NCBI GenBank assembly: GCA_052143655.1
Contig: JBKQSL010000193.1
Coordinates: forward strand, 1 to 19,156
Source: CAVSUR01 sp052143655
Lineage (GTDB): Bacteria > Actinomycetota > Actinomycetes > Streptosporangiales > Streptosporangiaceae
DNA: 19,156 nt
Direction of reading: 5' to 3'
The notes under the pieces were generated by a model, which was not told the DNA's origin, searched no databases, and saw only the letters and a list, made by a program, of their open reading frames with translations. Positions 7,104 through 12,441 of the stretch are shown in pieces. Made by a program: the position numbers and the translations under genes. The first letter of the stretch is position 1. Each line of letters opens with the position of its first letter.

Positions 7104-7330
7104 CCGGCCACGCCGACATCACCGGCAACCGCCAGCTCGCGGCCAGGGCCCGTGACCTCGCCGGCCAGGCCGCCGTCGACCGCCGCGCCTGGTTGTGCCT
7201 GGGCGTCGCGCTCGGCACCACCAGGACCACGTCAGCCGCCCGCCAGTCCCTCGACGGCATACCGCTTGCCGACGTGCGGGCCCGTGCCATCGACCTGCTC
7301 AGCGAGCTGCTGGGCCAGATCCCCGGCTAG
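7100..7330 (+). CDS. Small hypothetical protein, 76 aa
   Basis: GTG 7100 overlaps the ATPase stop at 7101-7103 (GTGA), the coupling style of the whole module, and third codon positions are almost all G or C, so the gene is probably real. The protein is helical: an Ala/Arg-rich first half (QLAARARDLAGQAAVDRRAW), a short hydrophobic strand (LCLGVALGTT) and a C-terminal helix (DVRARAIDLLSELLGQI). No family is recognised. Position after the ATPase suggests an accessory of replication or copy control. Confidence 0.75.
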   Translation: MTGHADITGNRQLAARARDLAGQAAVDRRAWLCLGVALGTTRTTSAARQSLDGIPLADVRARAIDLLSELLGQIPG

Positions 7331-7343
7331 GGGACAAGCAGAC

Positions 7344-7362
7344 GGCCCGCACAAGGCGGGCC
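7344..7362 (+). terminator. Short GC hairpin after the replication genes
   Basis: GGCCCGC (7344-7350) and GCGGGCC (7356-7362) form a 7-bp stem with a 5-base loop, 14 bases after the stop at 7330. There is no T-run. It could attenuate readthrough into the next gene, whose start is at 7391. Confidence 0.4.
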
Positions 7363-7390
7363 GGCCACTCACAACAGGAAGGCTAAACCC

Positions 7391-7762
7391 ATGACCGACA
7401 CCACCACGAAGCTCTACGACTGGATCGACGAAGCGGCCAGGAAGTCACGGGGCAGCCGTAGTCAAGGCTACGTGAACGAGCTTGCCGAGGAGATCAGCGA
7501 GCGCATCACCAGCGACGATGAGCGCAGGGAAGCGATCCACTACCTCGTGTTCGTGTACTGCCTGACCAACTGGCCGCTGATGGGTTCCGCGCTCGCCGAG
7601 GACAAGGCCGAGAGCTACGACCTGATGCAGCAGGTCGCCGGCCAGATCGCCGACCTGTCATGCCGGCAGGTCCGGGCCGGGTCACCGGATGACCGCCTGC
7701 GACCGCTGATCGCGCATGCCATCCGCTACGAGACGGCTAACCTGCAGGCGGTGGCAAAGTGA
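7391..7762 (+). CDS. Hypothetical helical protein, 123 aa
   Basis: AGGAAGG (7376-7382) lies 8 bases before ATG 7391 and supports the start. The protein is soluble and mostly helical, opening with TTKLYDWIDEAARKSRGSRSQG and continuing through NELAEEISERITSDDERREAI to a hydrophobic centre (HYLVFVYCLTNWPLMGSAL). No catalytic motif or family is recognised. It is followed by a coupled 70-aa gene (GTGA overlap at 7759), so the two proteins probably work together. Codon usage matches the element core, and function is unknown. Confidence 0.82.
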   Translation: MTDTTTKLYDWIDEAARKSRGSRSQGYVNELAEEISERITSDDERREAIHYLVFVYCLTNWPLMGSALAEDKAESYDLMQQVAGQIADLSCRQVRAGSPDDRLRPLIAHAIRYETANLQAVAK

Positions 7763-7971
7763 CCGACGCCCTCACTATCAGGCCGGGCCGTCAGGACGTC
7801 CCCGACGCCGACGCCGAGAACGACGAACTGTGCTTCGAGATCATGCCCGGCAGCGGCGTCGAGCTGGTCGTCAAGTGGGGAGACGGCCCGCGCCAGCAGC
7901 GCGTCTACCTCATCACCAGCGCCGACGCCCTGGACCTTCGCGACCACCTGGACCAGCTCACCGACGACTGA
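7759..7971 (+). CDS. Small acidic hypothetical protein, 70 aa
   Basis: GTG 7759 overlaps the stop of the 123-aa gene by 4 bases. The protein is acidic and looks like a small beta sheet closed by a helix: strands in LCFEIMPGSGVELVVKWG and RVYLITSADAL, then a helix ending DHLDQLTDD. Small acidic proteins in AICEs sometimes act as modulators or DNA mimics, but nothing in the sequence demonstrates that here. A strong hairpin follows 8 bases after the stop, so this is the last gene of the transcript. Confidence 0.75.
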   Translation: MTDALTIRPGRQDVPDADAENDELCFEIMPGSGVELVVKWGDGPRQQRVYLITSADALDLRDHLDQLTDD

Positions 7972-7979
7972 CGCAACCC

Positions 7980-8018
7980 GGAGGACCCCGCTGGTCACCA
8001 TGACTGGCGGGGTCCTCC
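7980..8018 (+). terminator. Strong stem-loop terminator
   Basis: GGAGGACCCCGC (7980-7991) pairs perfectly with GCGGGGTCCTCC (8007-8018), a 12-bp stem. The 15-base loop holds a second GTCA/TGAC pairing. It begins 8 bases after the stop at 7971. There is no T-run, as is common for actinobacterial terminators. Confidence 0.75.
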
Positions 8019-8042
8019 GCGTCTCGCCGGGCCCGGCCGATA

Positions 8043-8573
8043 ATGGGCACCGTGCACCCGAAACGATGCGCGAGCTGCGGCGAGACGAAGCCCGCCGAGG
8101 ACTTTTTCTGGAGCCCGGCGCGGCTGGCAGGCTCCGGTTACTGCAAGGCATGCGACCGCGAGCGGCAGCGGGCACGCCGGGCCCGGCTAGCCACGCAGGA
8201 CGGCACCGGCCCGCGCGAGCCGGACGTAGCCCGCGCCCGCCGGGAAGCCGAGGCCGAGCGCATCCAGGCCGAGCTGGAGCGGGCCATCCTCGGCCAGGCC
8301 CTCCGCGACGCCGAGCAGGCCGCCGCGGAGGCCGGGAGCGCACCGGAGAAAGCCGCCGCGGTACGGGCCAGCGTCGACGCCGACCGCGCCGCCGAGGAGG
8401 CCGCAGCCCGGGCCCGCCGCGGCTGCCCGGCCAGTCCCGGATTCGCGGTCTACGACCTGCCGTGCTGCCAGGTCAGGTACACCGACCCGCCGAGCCACAG
8501 CGCGGCCTGCCCGATCGCACCGCGGGCACCTATACCGCCCGGACGGCGAGAATCCCCGGCCCGCACGGGCTGA
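8043..8573 (+). CDS. Zinc-finger plus coiled-coil protein, 176 aa
   Basis: The N-terminus has a four-cysteine zinc motif (KRCASCGETKPAEDFFW, then GYCKACDRERQ) of the kind that heads phage and element HNH/endonuclease VII-related proteins, but no HNH nuclease motif follows. Residues 55-130 are Ala/Glu/Arg-rich and predicted coiled coil. A late Cys cluster (CPASPGFAVYDLPCCQVRY) could bind a second metal. ATG 8043 has no clear Shine-Dalgarno; GTG 8052 is an alternative. It lies between two terminator hairpins and so is probably transcribed on its own. DNA or RNA binding is likely; specific role unknown. Confidence 0.7.
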   Translation: MGTVHPKRCASCGETKPAEDFFWSPARLAGSGYCKACDRERQRARRARLATQDGTGPREPDVARARREAEAERIQAELERAILGQALRDAEQAAAEAGSAPEKAAAVRASVDADRAAEEAAARARRGCPASPGFAVYDLPCCQVRYTDPPSHSAACPIAPRAPIPPGRRESPARTG

Positions 8574-8581
8574 CCGGGGAT
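8552..8581. terminator. Bidirectional hairpin between convergent genes
   Basis: ATCCCCGG (8552-8559) pairs with CCGGGGAT (8574-8581), with an inner CCCG/CGGG pairing (8560-8563 and 8566-8569). It overlaps the stop of the zinc-finger gene and lies about 20 bases past the stop of the leftward operon, so it could end both transcripts. Confidence 0.55.
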
Positions 8582-8599
8582 CCTCTGCCTGCGGCTTGC

Positions 8600-9565
8600 T
8601 TACCCTGTAACAACGGCGGCTAGGCCGCTGACCTGCGGCGATACGCCATTGTTACTGTTACCAGCCGCGACATAGGCGCCGCGCCCGGCCATCCCGATCT
8701 CCCCGGCCTGCAGCAGGCGGCAGCACGCCACCCGGATCGAACCGTAAGACTGACCGGTTGCCGCGGTCAGCTCCCGGGGTGACATCGGGGCGGACGCGGC
8801 GGCCAGGGCCAGGATTACCGCGTCACTGGCGGTCAGGGCAACGGCCTGCCTGTCGTCGTCGGCCGCCTGCCACGCCACCGTCATCTGCGGCCACTCTCCG
8901 GCCAGCTGGTACCTGACCCTGGCACCCGACCTGCTGATATTCGACTTGTGCACGCGCAGCGCCATGGTCCCGGCGCCAGCGGCCTTATCCGGCTCGATGA
9001 CCAGCGCCAGGCGCACCCCGTCCACCACGGCCGCCGAGCCCGCGATCGAGCCAGCCTTCGTCGCGTGATGGATGACGGCTACCGCGCAGCCGGTGTCGTG
9101 AGCCACAGCCTGGAGGCTGCGGAGGACCATCCTGGTGCCCGTCACCGATGCCAGTGACACCGACGACACTGCGGACAGAGGGTCGACCGTGACCAGGGCC
9201 ACGTCGCCTATCTCGGCGATGGCTGCGCGCAGCGCCGGGATGTCGTCAGGGACCGAGAACGGGTGGCCGTCGACCACAGACAGGTCATGGATGCGGGTCA
9301 GGTCAGCGCCAGCGGCCATCAGCCGGTGCACCGTGCCGACCTCCGCAGAGTCCTCCAAGTTGATCATGATCACGGACGCTGGCGGGCCGCCCGGGGAACC
9401 ATCGGGCATGTCCCGTCCGGTGCTCACCCGCGCCGCCAGATCGCACATGAGGAACGACTTGCCCGACCCGCCCCTCGCGGCCACCACGGCCAGCTCGGCG
9501 GCCGGGATAAAGTCCTGCCATACCCACTCCTGCGACAGCGGCACGACGTCCGCGAACGTGCTCAT
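8600..9565 (-). CDS. RepA-like RecA-fold ATPase (AAA_25 type) with C-terminal winged helix
   Basis: This 321-residue protein has Walker A at about 30-38 (ARGGSGKSF), an acidic strand NLEDS (69-73), Walker B at about 124-131 (LVTVDPLS) and the IHHATKAGS motif (165-173). A segment like the GSSALTD element of plasmid RepA helicases follows (GSIAGSAAVVDGVRLALVI). These place it with RepA/DnaB-like hexameric ATPases. Residues 248-300 look like a winged helix. ATG 9565 has GGAGGA (9574-9569) just upstream, 3 bases away, and overlaps the stop of a 41-aa gene (ATGA). The same frame stays open upstream to 10174, so an automatic caller would extend it; codon bias argues against that across 9566-9687. 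It is a second replication-type ATPase beside the Prim-Pol module. Confidence 0.88.
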   Translation of the reverse strand: MSTFADVVPLSQEWVWQDFIPAAELAVVAARGGSGKSFLMCDLAARVSTGRDMPDGSPGGPPASVIMINLEDSAEVGTVHRLMAAGADLTRIHDLSVVDGHPFSVPDDIPALRAAIAEIGDVALVTVDPLSAVSSVSLASVTGTRMVLRSLQAVAHDTGCAVAVIHHATKAGSIAGSAAVVDGVRLALVIEPDKAAGAGTMALRVHKSNISRSGARVRYQLAGEWPQMTVAWQAADDDRQAVALTASDAVILALAAASAPMSPRELTAATGQSYGSIRVACCRLLQAGEIGMAGRGAYVAAGNSNNGVSPQVSGLAAVVTG

Positions 9566-9687
9566 CGGTCCTCCAGGTCGAACAGGTCGGCCGTCCCCAT
9601 CGGGTCCGGCTGCGGGAACAGCGCCGTCTGCACCTGCGGCGCGCTGGTGTCGAAGTCCTGCGGGTCCATCTGCGTCCAGAGCGTCAT
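9562..9687 (-). CDS. Small acidic protein, 41 aa, between coupled genes
   Basis: The peptide opens MTLWTQMDPQDFDTSAPQVQ and ends GTADLFDLEDR. GAGAGG (9699-9694) lies 6 bases before ATG 9687, and the TGA overlaps the ATPase ATG at 9565. Third codon positions are G or C in every sense codon except the last, CGA. The overlapping long frame has only about 40 percent G/C there, so this is the frame under coding selection. It is acidic and Asp/Pro/Gln-rich with no known domain. It probably accompanies the ATPase. Confidence 0.65.
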   Translation of the reverse strand: MTLWTQMDPQDFDTSAPQVQTALFPQPDPMGTADLFDLEDR

Positions 9688-10099
9688 CTGCGTTCCTCTC
9701 CAGGTCAGCGCGCAGCGCACGCGCGTACTCGGTCACGGTGATACGGGGGTTGTCGTCCCAGAAGTTGCGGAGTTCCTCGGTGGCGTTCGCCAGGGCGACG
9801 TGCTCAGGACCGGACCACAGCTGCCATGCGTCGGTCATCCATGAGTCGCGGCGGACCAGGTTGCCCGCGCACGCGGCCTCAGCGGCCAGCATCTGAGCGT
9901 GCGCCGCGGACTCCCACTCACAGCGCACCGAATCGTCGCGGCGGGCCTGGCGCCGCCTGGCGGCCTTCTCCTCGGCGTCGCGGCGGTCCAGCTCGGCCAG
10001 CAGGTCAGTGATCAGCGCGGCGTCTGCGCCCCCGAACATGCCGGCCAGCTGCTCATCGGCCAGCGCGGTCAGGTCGGGCCGCTCCAGGGTGACGGTCAC
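9686..10099 (-). CDS. Hypothetical protein, about 138 aa, with no in-frame stop before the ATPase gene
   Basis: GTG 10099 overlaps the TGA of the upstream 87-aa gene (GTGA). The protein is helical and charged: a first helix LTALADEQLAGMFGGAD, an Arg/Ala-rich helix, and a Trp-rich end with WQLWSGP, LRNFWDDNP and ITVTEYARAL. It resembles small proteins of unknown function common in actinobacterial plasmids and AICEs. Coding quality is high to about 9690 and then collapses, yet no stop appears and the frame runs on into the ATPase as a 499-aa reading frame ending at 8600. A TGA exists at 9686-9684 in another frame, overlapping ATG 9687 exactly as other junctions here do. One inserted base would restore it, so a recent one-base deletion, an assembly error or a real fusion are all possible. 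Confidence 0.6.
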
Positions 10100-10359
10100 G
10101 CCACTGACCAGGCGGCGCAGGCCGCGCGGTGCAGTTCGAACAGGTCGTGCTGAAGGCCGTGCGCCGAGTCCCACAAGTCAGAGCCAGCGGCGAACACGGC
10201 CAGGCGGCCGGACTGCTGCACCGACCGCAGCAGCATCCCGCGCAGCGCGTTCAGCTCGGCGACGGTCAGCGCGGCGAACAGGTCATCGGACAGCTCAGCG
10301 CCGGACTCAGCGGCAACCTCAGCGAGTTCGGGCGTGCGGTCATGTACCGTGAGAGACAT
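10096..10359 (-). CDS. Hypothetical helical protein, 87 aa
   Basis: This is the first gene of the leftward operon. ATG 10359 is preceded by GAGG (10370-10367) at 7 bases, inside the loop of an inverted repeat. The protein has an acidic first half (ELAEVAAESGAELSDDLFAAL) and a Leu/Arg helix (VAELNALRGMLLRSVQQ), and ends with FELHRAACAAWSVA. No family is recognised. Its stop overlaps the next GTG by 4 bases. It is probably an accessory or regulatory partner of the downstream ATPase. Confidence 0.72.
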   Translation of the reverse strand: MSLTVHDRTPELAEVAAESGAELSDDLFAALTVAELNALRGMLLRSVQQSGRLAVFAAGSDLWDSAHGLQHDLFELHRAACAAWSVA

Positions 10360-10380
10360 CGAAGAACCTCGTATTCTTCG
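10360..10380 (-). promoter_or_regulatory. Ribosome-binding site in hairpin loop before the 87-aa gene
   Basis: Read on the minus strand, CGAAGAA (10380-10374) and TTCTTCG (10366-10360) can pair 7 bp, leaving the loop TACGAGG that contains the Shine-Dalgarno GAGG. The second arm abuts ATG 10359. Such a hairpin could present or hide the ribosome-binding site. Confidence 0.45.
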
Positions 10381-10436
10381 GTCATGGTCCTCGGGCGCTT
10401 GCCGGCGTCGCGGGGACCGCTTTTACTTATAGGGCC

Positions 10437-10465
10437 ATATTACCGCCGCGCCAATTACCCGGCAA
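10437..10465 (-). promoter_or_regulatory. Candidate promoter of the leftward ATPase operon
   Basis: On the minus strand TTGCCG (10465-10460) and TAATAT (10442-10437) are separated by exactly 17 bases in a locally AT-rich patch. They lie about 75 bases before the operon's first ATG. An alternative -10, CTATAA or TATAAG, lies at about 10432-10426. Sequence match only. Confidence 0.4.
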
Positions 10466-10665
10466 GACCAGTCCGCCAATTCAGGTCAACAATTTCGGCG
10501 GCTGCCGTGACCATTCCAGGGACTGCCGCGCGCCGCTGTGCGGCCATTTAAATCGCGGCACGAGAGAAACCGGCGCGCGAGCCGGCGGCGCTATTCCGGT
10601 GACATTCCGTAGCCGCGACTCGGGTCACGCTCAGTGACGGGCATCCTGAACCGTCATTCAGCCTG

Positions 10666-10685
10666 AACCTACGGTCCCGTAGGTT
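10666..10685. promoter_or_regulatory. Operator-like 9-bp inverted repeat
   Basis: AACCTACGG (10666-10674) and CCGTAGGTT (10677-10685) form a perfect inverted repeat with a 2-base centre, too tight for an RNA hairpin but typical of a dimeric regulator's site. It lies between divergent operons. The binding protein is unknown. Confidence 0.5.
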
Positions 10686-10855
10686 ACCTGGCGGTAGATC
10701 CGGGAACCTCCCGATCACGCACCGTAACAACGGACACTAGGGCATGAACAGGGGGGAGGGGTCAAAACGGGCAAACATGCCCCCCCGGACCCAACACCGT
10801 GAACTCGCCTTTATCCACCGGATGCGCGGGCCGTTTTTCCGAACATAACGGCGGA

Positions 10856-10873
10856 AGCGCTAGCGCTAGCGCT
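10856..10873. repeat. 18-bp palindrome of three AGCGCT units
   Basis: AGCGCT occurs three times head to tail and, since each unit is self-complementary, the whole 18 bp is palindromic. It lies 118 bases before the P27-like gene. It could be a multimer binding site or a slippage-prone repeat. Confidence 0.55.
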
Positions 10874-10990
10874 GTGAATCGAACACGCGGGCGAAATGCG
10901 GCCACGGAGGGTGACGTGACTGTCCGTGGCAGGGGCCCGGTCGCGTGGCATGCCCATATTGTGCCCTGCGGCGCGGCAGAATGGGGCGTC

Positions 10991-11377
10991 ATGACGGAGC
11001 GTAAGCGCAGGCCGCGGGCGCCTTCCGGGCTGGATGCGGCGGGACGGGCCCTGTGGGCGTCGGTGACCAGCGGTTTCGTGCTGAACGCCGGGGAGCTGGC
11101 GGTGCTGGGCCAGGCGTGCCGGTGCGCGGACGTCCTCGAGCGCCTGGATGAGGCCCTGGCGGGCGCTGACGTGACCGTAGAGGGGTCGGCGGGGCAGCCG
11201 CGGGCCCATCCGCTGCTGGCCGCGTCCGCGGAGCAGCGGAAGGTCTTTGACGCGCTGGTCCGGTCGCTGGCATTGCCGCAGGACGGCGAGCAGGTCGGCC
11301 GCAGGATGTCGCCGCAGCAGGCGGCGGCGGCCAGAACGAGATGGCAGAGAGGACGGGCGCATGGCGACGCTGCGTAA
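10991..11377 (+). CDS. P27-type phage terminase small-subunit-like protein, 128 aa
   Basis: The protein opens with a basic tail (MTERKRRPRAP) and then SGLDAAGRALWASVTSGFVLNAGELAVLGQACRCAD, which matches the pattern of P27-family small terminase subunits (a G-x-x-G-x-x-x-W helix, then E-L-x-x-L). Its later part (HPLLAASAEQRKVFDALVRSL) also fits. ATG 10991 is chosen because the frame upstream is not coding-like; only a weak GGGG precedes it. No large terminase or capsid gene is visible, so packaging is unlikely and the protein probably serves as a DNA-binding factor here. It overlaps the next start by 17 bases, indicating coupling. Confidence 0.72.
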   Translation: MTERKRRPRAPSGLDAAGRALWASVTSGFVLNAGELAVLGQACRCADVLERLDEALAGADVTVEGSAGQPRAHPLLAASAEQRKVFDALVRSLALPQDGEQVGRRMSPQQAAAARTRWQRGRAHGDAA

Positions 11378-11597
11378 CGAGCCGCCGGACTTCCCGGGCC
11401 TGGAAAAGCTCCGGGAATACAACCGTGCCATTCACGGGCCGGGTGATAATGGCATCCGTGAATGGAAACGTGAGTGCATGGAATGGCTGCGCGCTAATCC
11501 GGGGCGTGTTCTCCCGGCGGGGGATATTCTCGGGGTGCTGCGCGAAACGGTGAGCCTTATTTCCATTGATGCGGGCGCCCCGGGAATGCCGTCGTGA
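11361..11597 (+). CDS. Hypothetical protein, 78 aa
   Basis: ATG 11361 lies inside the end of the P27-like gene in another frame. The protein begins MATLRNEPPDFPGLEKLREYN, has a Trp-rich centre (IREWKRECMEWLRANPGRVL) and ends in a Val/Leu/Ile-rich helix. Base composition is slightly more AT-rich than the neighbours (several AAT, ATT and ATA-containing codons). No family is recognised. It is the last gene before a highly structured leader. Confidence 0.68.
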   Translation: MATLRNEPPDFPGLEKLREYNRAIHGPGDNGIREWKRECMEWLRANPGRVLPAGDILGVLRETVSLISIDAGAPGMPS

Positions 11598-11823
11598 TTC
11601 CCGGTTACGCCTGGTGATTCCTGCCTGCGGAGGGTGACCGCCGGCGGTAGGCTTGTCTCGCACCCTCGCAGATCCGCGGGGCCCGCATCACCAGGCCCCG
11701 GCTCACGGCTGCGGGCGCCGCAAATTCCTGGCCGGGTGCCGCTTGGCGGCACTTCTACGTCACAGGGAAACCTCCTCAGGCGGCGCCCGGCCCGGACACA
11801 GGACAACGCGAGGAGGCATCCCT
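11598..11823 (+). promoter_or_regulatory. Structured 5' leader (candidate regulatory RNA) before the M41-like gene
   Basis: An outer 10-bp stem, GCCTGGTGAT (11609-11618) with ATCACCAGGC (11687-11696), encloses an 11-bp stem with one bulged G (11625-11636 with 11661-11671), which closes over ACCG/CGGT (11637-11640 and 11645-11648). Two hairpins follow: TGCGG/CCGCA (11710-11714 and 11718-11722) and GTGCCGC/GCGGCAC (11736-11742 and 11746-11752). CCTCCTC (11771-11777) is complementary to GAGGAGG (11810-11816), which is the ribosome-binding site of GTG 11824. A competing pairing, GGCCGGG (11730-11736) with CCCGGCC (11786-11792), crosses it. No known riboswitch class is recognised. Confidence 0.5.
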
Positions 11824-12441
11824 GTGACCGACGATGACCTGCGGCTGCGGCTGCGCATCCACGAAGCCGGCCACCAGGTGGCCGGGCTGGCCGCCGGCCG
11901 GGAGTCCCTTGGCGTGACGATCGTCGGCGGGGAGCATGCCCGCGGCTGCGGCACTTTCCGGCTGGTGCCGATCCCGCCCGGCACGATCGAGGCCACCGAC
12001 ACCCGGTCATTCCTGGTCTGGCCGCCGGTGCTGCGCGCGGATATTGAGACCCGGGCGCTGACGTACCTGGCCGGGCCCCTGGCCGCGGACCTGCTCACCC
12101 CCGAGCTGAGCGGCGGGCATCTCCCCGCCGACCTGGCCGAGGCGGCTGCGGACCTGGCAGCGGACCTGGCCGACCCCGACCCCGGCCATGTCGCCGGGCT
12201 CCGTTCGACGGCCGACACTCCCGGCCGGGATGACCTGGAGGAAGTCGCGTTCCTCGCCCGGGTGGCCTACCCCGGCGATGATGACGCCCGGGAGGCGTGG
12301 ATGGGCTACATGGTCGAGGCGGCGTCGGCGTTTGTGCGGGCCGAGGCGGCGTCGGTGTGGCGGCTGGCCGCGCTGCTGGCCGAGCGGGACACACTGGACG
12401 GCGCCCAGGTCGCCGCCTGCCTCACCGGAAGGACGCCCTGA
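11824..12441 (+). CDS. Stand-alone M41 (FtsH-type) zinc metallopeptidase domain, 205 aa
   Basis: HEAGH at 13-17 (RIHEAGHQVAGLAAG) gives the catalytic zinc ligands His13 and His17 and the base Glu14. LTYLAGPLAADLL (79-91) lines up with the FtsH segment LGGRAAEELV. SGGHLPADLAEA (97-108) lines up with TGASNDL, making Asp103 the likely third ligand. The end, LLAERDTLDGAQVAACL, matches the FtsH C-terminus LLEKETLDGxE. FtsH's membrane and AAA+ parts are absent. GTG 11824 is supported by GAGGAGG (11810-11816). It is coupled to the zinc-ribbon gene (TGATG at 12439). Without an unfoldase it should cut only flexible or already unfolded substrates, or borrow a partner. Possible roles include cleaving a repressor or anti-restriction; these are inference. 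Confidence 0.82.
   Translation: MTDDDLRLRLRIHEAGHQVAGLAAGRESLGVTIVGGEHARGCGTFRLVPIPPGTIEATDTRSFLVWPPVLRADIETRALTYLAGPLAADLLTPELSGGHLPADLAEAAADLAADLADPDPGHVAGLRSTADTPGRDDLEEVAFLARVAYPGDDDAREAWMGYMVEAASAFVRAEAASVWRLAALLAERDTLDGAQVAACLTGRTP

Larger units (their letters stand above)
10466..10990. promoter_or_regulatory. 525-base non-coding region between divergent operons, with several inverted repeats
   Basis: No convincing gene is present. The region holds GTCAC/GTGAC (10624-10628 and 10634-10638), TGACGG/CCGTCA (10635-10640 and 10651-10656), a 9-bp inverted repeat at 10666-10685, GGGC/GCCC (10769-10772 and 10779-10782) flanked by runs of G and C, an ATTTAAAT palindrome near 10550, and a triple AGCGCT palindrome at 10856-10873. 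It probably contains promoters and operators for both operons. An origin role is possible but unproven. Confidence 0.5.

Noticed and set aside
10548..10730. 60-codon minus-strand frame in the central gap
   Set aside because: No ribosome-binding site, poor codon bias and it covers operator-like inverted repeats.
10799..10990. Upstream extension of the P27-like gene to ATG 10799
   Set aside because: The extra 64 residues lack coding bias and would span the triple AGCGCT palindrome.
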